Origin: Streptomyces sp. FIT100
GTDB lineage: Bacteria > Actinomycetota > Actinomycetes > Streptomycetales > Streptomycetaceae
DNA: 64,000 bases
Assembly (NCBI RefSeq): GCF_024584805.1
Contig: NZ_CP075715.1
Coordinates: forward strand, 5,572,526 to 5,636,525
Direction of reading: 5' to 3'
The position numbers were made by a program, and so were the translations under genes. Below, piece by piece: positions 52,111-59,786 of this stretch. The notes beneath the pieces are model-generated. The model did not search any database and had not been told where the DNA came from. It saw only the letters and a program-made list of their open reading frames with translations. Every line of letters starts with the position of its first letter. Within the stretch, counting starts at the first letter, position 1.

Positions 52111-52776
52111 GTGCTCCAGGAACTGTTCACCCCCTCCGTCCAGCATGCGCTCGACATCGCCGGCATCTTCGTCTTCGCGATCTCCGGCGCCCTGCTCGCC
52201 GTACGCAAGAACTTCGACGTCTTCGGCATCGCCGTACTCGCCGAGGCCACGGCGCTGGGCGGCGGTCTGTTCCGGGACCTGATCATCGGCGCCGTGCCGC
52301 CCGCCGCGTTCACGGACCTGGGGTACTTCCTGACACCGCTCGTCGCCGCCGCGCTCGTCTTCTTCCTGCACCCCGAGGTCGAGCGCATCCAGGGCTCGGT
52401 CAACGTCTTCGACGCCGCGGGGCTCGGGCTCTTCTGTGTGACGGGGACGACCAAGGCGTACGAGTACGGGCTCGGCCTCACCGCGTCCGCGGCCCTCGGG
52501 CTCACCACCGCGGTCGGCGGTGGCGTCGTGCGCGACATACTCGCCAACGAGGTGCCCTCGCTGCTCCGCTGGGACCGTGACCTCTACGCGGTCCCGGCCA
52601 CCGTCGGCGCCACCCTGGTGGTGCTGTGCATCCGCTTCGACGCGCTCAACGCCCTCACCAGTGGACTCGCCGTCGTGACCGCCTTCACCCTGCGCCTGCT
52701 CGCCATGCGCTACCACTGGCGGGCGCCCCGCGCCTGGAACCGCAGATCGGCCGCCGCCGAAGAGATGACCGTCTGA
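52111..52776 (+). CDS. TRIC-type cation channel (UPF0126 family)
   Basis: A 221-residue membrane protein of about seven helices with the internal duplication typical of prokaryotic TRIC channels: repeat 1 has ALGGGLFRDLIIGAVPP and repeat 2 AVGGGVVRDILANEVPS, with the GGGxxRD motif lining the pore. It likely conducts monovalent cations across the cell membrane. No Shine-Dalgarno precedes the GTG; a palindrome with CACAAT lies 7-12 bp upstream, consistent with a leaderless message. A thioesterase gene follows 41 bp later. Confidence 0.85.
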   Translation: MLQELFTPSVQHALDIAGIFVFAISGALLAVRKNFDVFGIAVLAEATALGGGLFRDLIIGAVPPAAFTDLGYFLTPLVAAALVFFLHPEVERIQGSVNVFDAAGLGLFCVTGTTKAYEYGLGLTASAALGLTTAVGGGVVRDILANEVPSLLRWDRDLYAVPATVGATLVVLCIRFDALNALTSGLAVVTAFTLRLLAMRYHWRAPRAWNRRSAAAEEMTV

Positions 52777-52781
52777 AAAAG

Positions 52782-52811
52782 CTACCGCTTAGTAGTTGCC
52801 TGCTGTACGGT
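52782..52811 (+). promoter_or_regulatory. Candidate promoter/operator of the thioesterase gene
   Basis: CTAC (52782-52785) and GTAG (52792-52795) flank CGCTTA, a short dyad; TACGGT at 52806-52811 ends 6 bp before the ATG, which would make the transcript leaderless. The neighbouring TetR gene may act here. Confidence 0.4.
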
Positions 52812-52817
52812 TCAGGC

Positions 52818-53687
52818 ATGGCACAGGTGGCACAGGAAACCGCAACCGTCGGCGACAGCGAGTTCGACCGCGACACCGCCGTCACGCTGCGGGACCCGCA
52901 CGTCCCGGGCGTCTACGACGCGCAGCTCTCCGCCGGCTGGACGATCATCAGTGCCGTCAACGGCGGCTATCTGCTGGCGCTGCTCGGCCGGGCCCTCGGC
53001 GACGCCCTGCCCCACCCGGACCCCTTCAGCGTCTCCGCGCACTACCTCGGCCCCTCCGTGCCCGGCCCCGCCGTGATCCGCACCGAGACCATCCGCACCG
53101 GACGCACCCTCTCCACCGGCCAGGCTTCCCTCTTCCAGTACGCGGAGGACGGCAGCGAGGTCGAGCGCATCCGCGTCCTCGCCACCTACGGCGACCTCGA
53201 CGCCCTGCCGGACGAGGTCCGTACGACCGCGAAGCCGCCGGCCATTCCGCCGTACGAGCACTGCCTCGGCCCGGCCGACGGGCCCGCGCCCGCCATCCCC
53301 GGCTCGTCGGCGATCACCGACCGGCTGGACATCAGGCTCGACCCCGCCACCGTCGGCTGGGCCGTCGGCGCGCCCTCGGGGAAGGGTGAGATGCGCGGCT
53401 GGTTCGGGCTCGCCGACGGCCGCGCCGCCGACCCGCTGTCGCTGCTGCTCACGGTCGATGCGCTGCCGCCCACCTCGTTCGAGCTGGGTCTCAAGGGCTG
53501 GACCCCGACCGTCGAACTCACCACCCACGTCCGCTGCCGTCCCGCACCGGGCCCGCTGCGCGTCGCCATCACCACCCGAAACCTGGCGGGCGGCTTCCTG
53601 GAGGAGGACGCCGAGGTCTGGGACAGCGCGGACCGGCTGGTCGCCCAGTCCCGGCAGCTGGCGAAGGCGCCGCTGCCGCGCACCTAG
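52818..53687 (+). CDS. Acyl-CoA thioesterase-like protein (double hotdog)
   Basis: A 289-residue protein with the TesB-like double hotdog: TIISAVNGGYLLALLGRALG and FSVSAHYLGPSVPGPAVIR in the first half, LSLLLTVDALPPTSFELGLK and VELTTHVRCRPAPGPLRVAI with EDAEVWDSADRLVAQSRQLA in the second. The HYLGP and final AQSRQ motifs are typical of thioesterase-family proteins annotated in actinobacteria. It probably hydrolyses acyl-CoA; chain length unknown. Its stop runs into a 9-bp tandem repeat, and the next gene is a convergent TetR regulator, a likely controller. Confidence 0.78.
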   Translation: MAQVAQETATVGDSEFDRDTAVTLRDPHVPGVYDAQLSAGWTIISAVNGGYLLALLGRALGDALPHPDPFSVSAHYLGPSVPGPAVIRTETIRTGRTLSTGQASLFQYAEDGSEVERIRVLATYGDLDALPDEVRTTAKPPAIPPYEHCLGPADGPAPAIPGSSAITDRLDIRLDPATVGWAVGAPSGKGEMRGWFGLADGRAADPLSLLLTVDALPPTSFELGLKGWTPTVELTTHVRCRPAPGPLRVAITTRNLAGGFLEEDAEVWDSADRLVAQSRQLAKAPLPRT

Positions 53688-53735
53688 CGTCGCGCACGTC
53701 GCGCACGTCGCGCACGTGGCACGCGTCGCGCACGT
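53688..53735. repeat. 9-bp tandem repeat after the thioesterase stop
   Basis: Three exact copies of CGTCGCGCA from 53688 and degenerate further copies fill the gap to the convergent TetR gene. Confidence 0.75.
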
Positions 53736-53754
53736 CGTGTGTCGCGTACGAGGT

Positions 53755-54420
53755 TCAGGGCGTGCGGCGGCCGGCCCCCGATCCCTCCCGCGGGCCCTCC
53801 AGCCAGTGGTGGCGGCCCAGGGATACCAGGCGCAGGCGGTCCCGGGCGGTGCGGGCGACCTCCCGCTCGTCGGGGGCGCCGGTCTCCTGCGCCTCCAGGA
53901 AGGCCGAGGCGGTCATCACCATGTGGTCGACGTACATGCCGGCCAGCATGCGCAGATCGGCGTCGCTCCAGCCCTCCGACTCCGGCTCCCGGGCAAGCGC
54001 GTCCGCCACTTCCTCGGTGAAGCGGCGGAGCTGCGCCGCGATCGCGGCCCGGACCCGGCCGACCCCGCCGTGCCGCTCGCGGGCGATGAAACGGAAGTGG
54101 GCGGGCTGCTCCCGGACATGACGGGCGATGAGGTCCACCGTGCGCCCGATCCTTACGCCGGCGTCGCCCGTCTCCGCGAGGATCTCGCCGATCAGGCCGT
54201 GCAGGCTGCCCAGGGTCTCCTCGACCAGGGCCACCCCGAGCTCCGCGACGTCCCCGAAGTGCCGGTAGAACGCGGCCGGCGCCACCCCGACGGCCCGGGT
54301 CAGCTCGCGGAGCCCGAGGCTGCTGAGGCTCTGGTCCTCCAGCAGCCGCAGGGCGGCGTCCAAGAGGGCCTGACGGGTCTTCAACTTCTGGGCCTGGCGG
54401 ATGCCGACGGTGTGACTCAT
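53755..54420 (-). CDS. TetR family transcriptional regulator
   Basis: A 221-residue regulator. HTH in residues 10-60: TRQALLDAALRLLEDQSLSS, LGLRELTRAVGVAPAAFYRH. The ligand domain includes HVREQPAHFRFIARERHGGV, as in FabR-like TetR regulators that sense acyl chains. It lies convergent to a thioesterase gene and divergent to two small membrane-protein genes. Half-site-like repeats in the 89-bp upstream gap suggest self-control. Lipid sensing is inferred only from family resemblance and context. Confidence 0.86.
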   Translation of the reverse strand: MSHTVGIRQAQKLKTRQALLDAALRLLEDQSLSSLGLRELTRAVGVAPAAFYRHFGDVAELGVALVEETLGSLHGLIGEILAETGDAGVRIGRTVDLIARHVREQPAHFRFIARERHGGVGRVRAAIAAQLRRFTEEVADALAREPESEGWSDADLRMLAGMYVDHMVMTASAFLEAQETGAPDEREVARTARDRLRLVSLGRHHWLEGPREGSGAGRRTP

Positions 54421-54424
54421 GCCA

Positions 54425-54480
54425 TTCAGTAAACAACCGTTCTCCGATTCTGGAAAGACTAGACTGATGAGTCAGTGAAC
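54425..54480. promoter_or_regulatory. Candidate TetR operator region
   Basis: TCAGTAAAC (54426-54434) and TCAGTGAAC (54472-54480) are near-identical direct repeats, and ACTGA/TCAGT at 54463-54476 form a dyad over TGAG. The region lies between the tetR start and the small membrane-protein gene. Confidence 0.5.
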
Positions 54481-54509
54481 AGTCGTATTCTCTCGGTGAA
54501 AGGCTGATC

Positions 54510-54668
54510 ATGATCGCCCTCGTCGCCGTGCTCCTGCTCCTGGGAGTCCTCCTGGGTGCGGTGGCCCAGATCCCGCTGTCCGCGTCCGCCGTCGGCGCCG
54601 CCGCCATCGGTGCCTGGCTGCTCGTCTTCGCCCTGCGTGAGCGGCGCGCACGCCGCCGCGCCCACTGA
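54510..54668 (+). CDS. Small membrane protein (52 aa)
   Basis: A short reading frame missing from typical ORF listings. It encodes two hydrophobic stretches (MIALVAVLLLLGVLLGAVAQ then a second helix from SAVGAAAIGAWLLVFALRE) with a basic tail RERRARRRAH, positive-inside on the C-terminal side. AAAGG lies 6 nt upstream of the ATG. It is divergent from the TetR gene and followed 16 bp later by another small membrane protein. No family recognised. Confidence 0.62.
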   Translation: MIALVAVLLLLGVLLGAVAQIPLSASAVGAAAIGAWLLVFALRERRARRRAH

Positions 54669-54684
54669 ATCCGGGAGCCGGACC

Positions 54685-54963
54685 ATGGAACTCACCCCCT
54701 CCGCCGAGCGGTTCGCCGGAACGGGCTCACGGGACGCGGACGGCATGGCTGTCGCGGCGTTCGTGCTCGGTCTGGTCGGGCTGCTCGTGATGAACGTGAT
54801 CCTCGGGCCCACCGCGATCGTCCTGGCCGGACTCGCACTGTGGCGCGGCACCGCCCGCCGTGCCCGCGCCCTGCTCGGCCTGGCCCTCGGCGTCGCCGAT
54901 CTCACCGTCCTCGCCGTGCTGCTCGACGGGCAGGGCGCGGTCGTCTGGAACATCGGCGGCTGA
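54685..54963 (+). CDS. DUF4190-like small membrane protein
   Basis: A 92-residue protein: a soluble N-terminus (MELTPSAERFAGTGSRDADG) then two helices, MAVAAFVLGLVGLLVMNVIL and ALLGLALGVADLTVLAVLLD, with RGTARRARA between. This helix-basic loop-helix layout is that of DUF4190 proteins, whose role is unknown. GGGAG lies 8 nt before the ATG, and the gene follows the 52-aa membrane protein by 16 bp, so they are probably one transcript opposite tetR. Confidence 0.65.
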   Translation: MELTPSAERFAGTGSRDADGMAVAAFVLGLVGLLVMNVILGPTAIVLAGLALWRGTARRARALLGLALGVADLTVLAVLLDGQGAVVWNIGG

Positions 54964-54965
54964 TC

Positions 54966-55043
54966 CCCCCGGCCCGGGCCCCGCCCCCCGGCCCTGGCCC
55001 CGGCCCCGGCCCCGGCCCCGCCCCCGCCCCCCGGTCCCGGGGT
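54966..55043. repeat. C-rich low-complexity tract (GGCCCC repeats)
   Basis: Repeated GGCCCC-like hexamers with more than ten C-runs of three to six on the plus strand. The complementary strand could form G-quadruplexes. It follows the stop of the DUF4190-like gene. Confidence 0.85.
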
Positions 55044-55127
55044 GCGGCCGGCGCCCTCGGGCGGGGTGTGAAGCGGCAAGCGCTTGCCCGGCCGGGGTGG
55101 CCGCCCGTGGCCGTGCGGCCCGCCTCG

Positions 55128-55133
55128 TAGAAT
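55128..55133 (+). promoter_or_regulatory. Candidate -10 box of the cysteine desulfurase gene
   Basis: TAGAAT ends 10 bp before the ATG; the message would have only a few leader bases. No clear -35 box or Shine-Dalgarno was found. Confidence 0.4.
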
Positions 55134-55143
55134 CGTGGGCACC

Positions 55144-56307
55144 ATGGCATACCTCGACCACGCCGCGACCACTCCGATGCTGCCGGAGTCGATCGAGGCG
55201 ATGACCGCCCAGCTTCCCGTCACCGGCAACGCCTCGTCGTTGCACGCCGCGGGCCGCCGGGCCCGCCGTACCGTCGAGGAGGCCCGCGAGACCCTCGCCG
55301 AGGCCCTCGGGGCGCGCCCAAGCGAGGTCGTCCTCACCTCCGGTGGAACCGAGGCGGACAACCTCGCGGTGAAGGGCCTCTACTGGGCCCGCCGCGCGGC
55401 CGATCCGCGCCGCGACCGGGTCCTCGCCTCACCCGTCGAGCACCACGCCGTCCTCGACGCCGTGCACTGGCTCGGCGAGCACGAGGGCGCGAACGTCGAG
55501 TACCTGCCGGTCGACCAGTACGGCCGCGTACACCCCGAGGCGCTGCGCGAGGCGATCGAGCGCGACCCGGACGATGTCGCGCTCGCCACCGTGATGTGGG
55601 CCAACAACGAGATCGGTACCGTCATGCCGGTTGCCGAACTCGCCGCGACCGCCGCGGAGTTCGGCATTCCGCTGCATGCGGACGCCGTCCAGGCGTTCGG
55701 GCAGCTCGATGTCGACTTCGGCGCCTCCGGCCTCGCCGCGATGACCGTCAGCGGCCACAAGATCGGCGGCCCGTACGGCATCGGCGCGCTGCTCCTCGGC
55801 CGTGAGTACAGCCCGGTGCCCGTTCTGCACGGCGGGGGCCAGGAGCGTCATGTGCGCTCCGGAACCCTCGACGTGCCCGCCGTCGCCGCCTTCGCCGTGG
55901 CGGGACGGCTCGCGGCCGAGCGGCGCGCCGGCTTCGCCCGGGAGATCGGGGAGCTGCGCGACCGACTGATCAAGGCCGTGCGGGACGCCGTGCCCGACGC
56001 GGTCCTCGGCGGCGACCCCGTCGACCGGCTCCCGGCCAACGCCCACTTCGGCTTCCCCGGGTGCGAAGGCGACTCGCTGCTGCTGCTCCTGGACGCCCAG
56101 GGGATCGAGTGCTCCACCGGCTCCGCCTGCACGGCCGGTGTCGCCCAGCCCAGCCACGTCCTGCTCGCCGCGGGCACCGACCCGGAGCTGGCCCGCGGCA
56201 CGCTCCGCTTCAGCCTCGGCCACACCTCCACCGAGGAGGACGTCGAGGCCGTCGCGAAGGCGATCGGCCCCGCGGTCGAGCGGGCCCGCACGGCGGGACT
56301 CAGCTAG
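55144..56307 (+). CDS. Cysteine desulfurase
   Basis: A 387-residue class V aminotransferase-fold PLP enzyme that takes sulfur from cysteine. Seen: YLDHAATTPMLPESIEAM, VVLTSGGTEADNLAVKG, SPVEHHAVLDAVHWLGEHEG, MWANNEIGTVMPVAELA, PLP lysine in SGHKIGGPYGIGALLL (Lys206) and the catalytic Cys in STGSACTAG (Cys329). It is the NifS/IscS-like type. With mnmA 1.4 kb away in the same direction, it most likely supplies sulfur for 2-thiouridine in tRNA. Its TAG stop falls inside a CTAG that flanks a MITE-like element. Confidence 0.94.
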   Translation: MAYLDHAATTPMLPESIEAMTAQLPVTGNASSLHAAGRRARRTVEEARETLAEALGARPSEVVLTSGGTEADNLAVKGLYWARRAADPRRDRVLASPVEHHAVLDAVHWLGEHEGANVEYLPVDQYGRVHPEALREAIERDPDDVALATVMWANNEIGTVMPVAELAATAAEFGIPLHADAVQAFGQLDVDFGASGLAAMTVSGHKIGGPYGIGALLLGREYSPVPVLHGGGQERHVRSGTLDVPAVAAFAVAGRLAAERRAGFAREIGELRDRLIKAVRDAVPDAVLGGDPVDRLPANAHFGFPGCEGDSLLLLLDAQGIECSTGSACTAGVAQPSHVLLAAGTDPELARGTLRFSLGHTSTEEDVEAVAKAIGPAVERARTAGLS

Positions 56308-56498
56308 GGGGTGTCCGGCGGATCATGCTGGGCTCGCGACGCCCTGCGGCTCCGTCTCCCGTGCTGTCGTCGGTCGCCAACTCCCCCGTAGCCCTCCGGG
56401 CACGGGAGGGACCCCCACCGTGTTGTCTGTCTCCTCCGTCTTGGATTCGAAGCCGCTGGACGCCGCTCGCTGATCCAGCCTGATCCACCGGACACCCC
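56308..56498. mobile_element. MITE-like element A (191 bp)
   Basis: Terminal inverted repeats of at least 20 bp: left GGGGTGTCCGGCGGATCATG, right end reads GGGGTGTCCGGTGGATCAGG inward. Direct CTAG on both sides (56304-56307 and 56499-56502) looks like a target duplication. No transposase frame. It begins immediately after the cysteine desulfurase stop. Confidence 0.85.
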
Positions 56499-56642
56499 CT
56501 AGTGACCCGAGTCAGAGATCTCTGGGTAGTTATCCGGAGCCGTACGGCGTTTCTGAGTCCACGTCTCCCGGGACTTCGCCGTCGCGAGGCACGTGCTCAG
56601 CGGCTGCCGATCTGACGACAAATCTCCGACTCAGGACACTAG
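56499..56642. mobile_element. MITE-like element C (about 140 bp) between A and B
   Basis: Ends are inverted repeats: left CTAGTGACCCGAGTCAGAGA, right inward CTAGTGTCCTGAGTCGGAGA (17 of 20 match). TA/CTAG at both ends fits insertion into TA, as for IS630-type elements. Interior has no gene and is unrelated to A and B. Confidence 0.65.
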
Positions 56643-56854
56643 CCCTGTCGTTCGGATCTTGCCGGGCTCGCGTGCCCTGGCACGCAATCGGCTGCGTTGG
56701 CGCCGGTCGCTGACTCCCCCGTAGCCCTCCGGGCACGGGAGGTGCCCCCACCGCGTTGTCTGCCTCCTCCGCCTTGCAGCAGCACGCACCGCTGTGACAT
56801 CAGCCGCTCCGCGCCGGGCCGCTCGCTGATCCGGCCTGATCCGAACGACAGGGC
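56642..56854. mobile_element. MITE-like element B (about 213 bp)
   Basis: Terminal inverted repeats: left GCCCTGTCGTTCGGATCTTG, right inward GCCCTGTCGTTCGGATCAGG (18 of 20). Inside, 56704-56776 matches 56371-56443 of element A at 66 of 73 positions, and the inner flank GCTCGCTGATCC is shared. Outer ends differ from A, so they are two subfamilies. No transposase. Confidence 0.8.
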
Positions 56855-56937
56855 CTGGAGCTTGTCCCGAAGGCGGGCCCGCGGGCCCGGTCCGGACACG
56901 GGGGCTCGATCCGGACACCGGCCCCGGGCCACACGGC

Positions 56938-57633
56938 TCAGCCGGCGGTCGTCGTCCTCGGTGTGGGCGTGGGCGACGGCTTCGCGGGCGCCTTCATGGC
57001 CTCGCGGACCAGGCGCATGTACCGGTCCCAGTCCCAGTGCGGACCGGGGTCGGTGTGATCCGTGCCCGGCACCTCGACATGGCCGATGATGTGCTTCCGG
57101 TCCACCGGAATGCCGTGGCGCCTGCAAATGTCGGCCGTCAGCCGCGCCGACGACTCGTACATCGCGGCCGTGAAGTCCTCCGGCCGGTCGACGAAGCCCT
57201 CGTGCTCGATGCCGATGCTCCGCTCGTTCACCCCGCGGTTGCCCGCGTGGTACGCCACGTCGAGCTCGCGGATCATCTGGGCGACGCGCCCGTCCTTGCC
57301 CACGATGTAGTGCGTCGCCGCGCCGTGTCCGGGGTCCTTGAAGACCCGCACCGCGGTCCGGTAGCTGCCCTGGACGACATGGATCACGACGGTGTCGATC
57401 ACATAGTCGTCGGGGCGGTCCGCCCGGCGCCAGTTCGCCCGCGCCGCCGCGGTCCACTGCGCGCCCGCGTGGTCGAGCTCGCCCTCCACACGCTTCTTCT
57501 CCATGCCCGGCAGCCGCCACCAGGCACGCCTGGCCTCGTCCTGGGTCGCCACACCCACCCCGACGAGCGTGGCCCCGCCGCCGATCAGCAGCGCCCGCCG
57601 GCCGATGCCGCGCCGCGCTTTCCTGCTCCCCAT
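56938..57633 (-). CDS. Peptidoglycan-recognition / N-acetylmuramoyl-L-alanine amidase (Amidase_2)
   Basis: A 231-residue secreted enzyme. The N-terminus GSRKARRGIGRRALLIGGGA has twin arginines before a hydrophobic core, suggesting Tat or Sec export. The amidase domain carries VIDTVVIHVVQGSYRTAVRV, THYIVGKDGRVAQMIRELDV, AYHAGNRGVNERSIGIEHEG and IIGHVEVPGTDHTDPGPHWD, with histidines for zinc. It cleaves the lactyl amide in peptidoglycan. The C-terminus is Thr/Pro-rich. It is divergent from mnmA across 87 bp and faces the MITE cluster at its 3' end. Confidence 0.88.
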   Translation of the reverse strand: MGSRKARRGIGRRALLIGGGATLVGVGVATQDEARRAWWRLPGMEKKRVEGELDHAGAQWTAAARANWRRADRPDDYVIDTVVIHVVQGSYRTAVRVFKDPGHGAATHYIVGKDGRVAQMIRELDVAYHAGNRGVNERSIGIEHEGFVDRPEDFTAAMYESSARLTADICRRHGIPVDRKHIIGHVEVPGTDHTDPGPHWDWDRYMRLVREAMKAPAKPSPTPTPRTTTAG

Positions 57634-57720
57634 GCCGCCCCACTCTCTTCACCCCGGTCACCTCCCCGAACGCATACTCACGGGCTTTCGGTTCCCACGG
57701 CCCCGTACTCTGGTAGGGCT

Positions 57721-58851
57721 ATGACTCAGACACCCCACCGCCCCCTCCGCGTCCTCGCCGCCATGTCCGGAGGTGTGGACTCCGCCGTCGCCGCCGCCCG
57801 CGCCGCCGAAGCCGGGCACGATGTCACCGGGGTGCACCTGGCCCTGTCCGCGAACCCGCAGTCGTTCCGCACCGGCGCCCGCGGCTGCTGCACCATCGAG
57901 GACTCGCGCGACGCCCGCCGGGCCGCTGACGTCATCGGCATCCCCTTCTACGTGTGGGACCTCGCCGAGCGCTTCCGCGAGGACGTCGTCGAGGACTTCG
58001 TCTCCGAGTACGAGGCGGGCCGCACCCCCAACCCCTGTCTGCGCTGCAACGAGAAGATCAAGTTCGCGGCGCTGCTGGACAAGGCGCTGGCGCTGGGCTT
58101 CGACGCGGTGTGCACCGGCCACTACGCGACCGTGGTCGTCCGCGAGGACGGCACCCGCGAGCTCCACCGGGCGAGCGACATGGCCAAGGACCAGTCGTAC
58201 GTCCTCGGAGTCCTCGACGAGAGGCAGCTCGCGCACGCGATGTTCCCCCTCGGGGACACGCTGACCACCAAGGACGAGATCCGCGCCGAGGCGGAGCGCC
58301 GGGGTCTGGCCGTCGCGAAGAAGCCCGACAGCCACGACATCTGCTTCATCGCCGACGGCGACACCCAGGGGTTCCTCGCGAAGCGCCTGGGCAAGGCCGA
58401 GGGCGACATCGTGGACGAGTCCGGCACCAGGCTGGGCAGCCACGACGGCGCCTACGGCTTCACCATCGGGCAGCGCAAGGGCCTGCGCATCGGCCACCCC
58501 GCCCCCGACGGCAAGCCGCGCTACGTCCTGGACATCTCGCCGGTCGACAACACGGTGACGGTCGGCCCGGCCGAGGCCCTGGAGGTCTCCGCCCTCACCG
58601 CGATCAAGCCCCGCTGGTGCGGAACGGCACCTTCCGGCCCCGGCACGTACACCGCCCAGCTGCGCGCCCACGGCGGCGAGACCGAGGTCTCCACGGAGTT
58701 CGAAGGCGACGAACTGCGCGTGAGCTTCACCGAGCCCGTCCGCGGTGTGGCCCCCGGCCAGGCGATCGTGCTGTACGACGGCACGCGCGTCGTCGGCTCG
58801 GCGACGATCGCGACCACGACGCGCCGCGCCGCGGACTACGCCGCGAAGTAG
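57721..58851 (+). CDS. mnmA: tRNA-specific 2-thiouridylase
   Basis: A 376-residue enzyme that thiolates U34 of Glu, Gln and Lys tRNAs. PP-loop MSGGVDSAVAAARAAEAGH (residues 15-33), the two catalytic cysteines in NPCLRCNEKIKF (Cys106) and DICFIADGD (Cys208), and FTIGQRKGLRIG in the central domain. No Shine-Dalgarno precedes the ATG, so translation is probably leaderless or nearly so. Sulfur likely comes from the cysteine desulfurase upstream. Its last 16 bp overlap the 3' end of a convergent hydrolase gene. Confidence 0.95.
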   Translation: MTQTPHRPLRVLAAMSGGVDSAVAAARAAEAGHDVTGVHLALSANPQSFRTGARGCCTIEDSRDARRAADVIGIPFYVWDLAERFREDVVEDFVSEYEAGRTPNPCLRCNEKIKFAALLDKALALGFDAVCTGHYATVVVREDGTRELHRASDMAKDQSYVLGVLDERQLAHAMFPLGDTLTTKDEIRAEAERRGLAVAKKPDSHDICFIADGDTQGFLAKRLGKAEGDIVDESGTRLGSHDGAYGFTIGQRKGLRIGHPAPDGKPRYVLDISPVDNTVTVGPAEALEVSALTAIKPRWCGTAPSGPGTYTAQLRAHGGETEVSTEFEGDELRVSFTEPVRGVAPGQAIVLYDGTRVVGSATIATTTRRAADYAAK

Positions 58852-59642
58852 TCCTCCAGCACCGGCGCCAGCACATGCGGCGCCACCTGGTGGGTCTGGC
58901 CCGTCAGGGTGCGGTGGCGGCCGCGGGGGAGGGCCTCGGAGATCGCGCGGACCGTCTCGCGCTGCCAGCCGGGGCTCGCGCCGCCGTCGACCACCATCAC
59001 GCGGGCGGTGACCTCGCGCAGCCGCACCGTCGGCACCAGCGCGTCCCCCAGCACCGCGTGGTCGTACGCCAGGGTGTGCGCCAGCGACTCCAGCTCCCCC
59101 CACACGGGGGAGCCCTTCAGCCGGCCGAGCGTCCCCGGGGGTACGACGTCGGCCAGGAACAGCTCCAGGGCGTCCGTGCGCCGGTCCGCGGCCAGCAGGC
59201 CGTCCAGCCGTGCCCGGCGGGCCGCGCTCGCCCGGCGGCCGGCCGGGTCGGTCAGGAACGGGGGCTCGTACACGGACAGTTGGGTGATCGGCAGACCGGC
59301 CGCCGCCGCCTCCAGGACCAGCGCGCCGCCCGACGCCATCCCGTGGACGGACGCGGTGCCGCCCGCCTCGCCGACGACGGCCGCGAGGTCCTCGATCTCC
59401 CGCTCCACGGCGTACGGAGCGGTGTCCCCGCTGGCGCCACGACCGCGGCGGTCGTACGTGAACACGCTGAAGCGGTGCGCGAGCAGCGCGGCGAGCGGGG
59501 CGTCGGTCGCGGCCGTGGCCAGCGCGCCGCTCACCAGGATCACGGGCGGACCGTCCCCCTGCCGCTCGTACGCGATGGCGGTGCCGTCCGCCGACAGCGC
59601 CGTACCCCGGATCCTGCTCGGTGTCGTGTTCGGGTCGTCCAT
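58836..59642 (-). CDS. Alpha/beta hydrolase
   Basis: A 268-residue alpha/beta hydrolase: GTAIAYERQGDGPPVILVSG (oxyanion region), FSVFTYDRRGRGASGDTAPY, nucleophile elbow VHGMASGGALVLEAAAAG (Ser in G-M-A-S-G), VMVVDGGASPGW for the acid and TGQTHQVAPHVLAP with the catalytic His. It may hydrolyse an ester or small lactone; substrate unknown. The start is uncertain: I use MDDPNTTPSRIRG; an ATG at 59675 would add 11 residues, and neither has a strong ribosome site. Convergent overlap with mnmA. Confidence 0.78.
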   Translation of the reverse strand: MDDPNTTPSRIRGTALSADGTAIAYERQGDGPPVILVSGALATAATDAPLAALLAHRFSVFTYDRRGRGASGDTAPYAVEREIEDLAAVVGEAGGTASVHGMASGGALVLEAAAAGLPITQLSVYEPPFLTDPAGRRASAARRARLDGLLAADRRTDALELFLADVVPPGTLGRLKGSPVWGELESLAHTLAYDHAVLGDALVPTVRLREVTARVMVVDGGASPGWQRETVRAISEALPRGRHRTLTGQTHQVAPHVLAPVLEDYFAA

Positions 59643-59786
59643 GCAGGAAAGACCGGGGGCATGTGCCGAACTCATCGGTGCCCGGCGGGATTTCCGGAAA
59701 AATCTTCCCCGAGGGCGGCGGCGGCGCCCGCATCCCCGCCCACCTCGGGGAGAGCCGAGGGGCGCGGTGGTGCGAGCATGGCGGGT

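Noticed and set aside
56304..56918. Short Arg-rich minus-strand frames in the MITE cluster
   Set aside because: They arise from the repeat cores, share no coding bias with neighbours and lack ribosome sites; no transposase motif is present.
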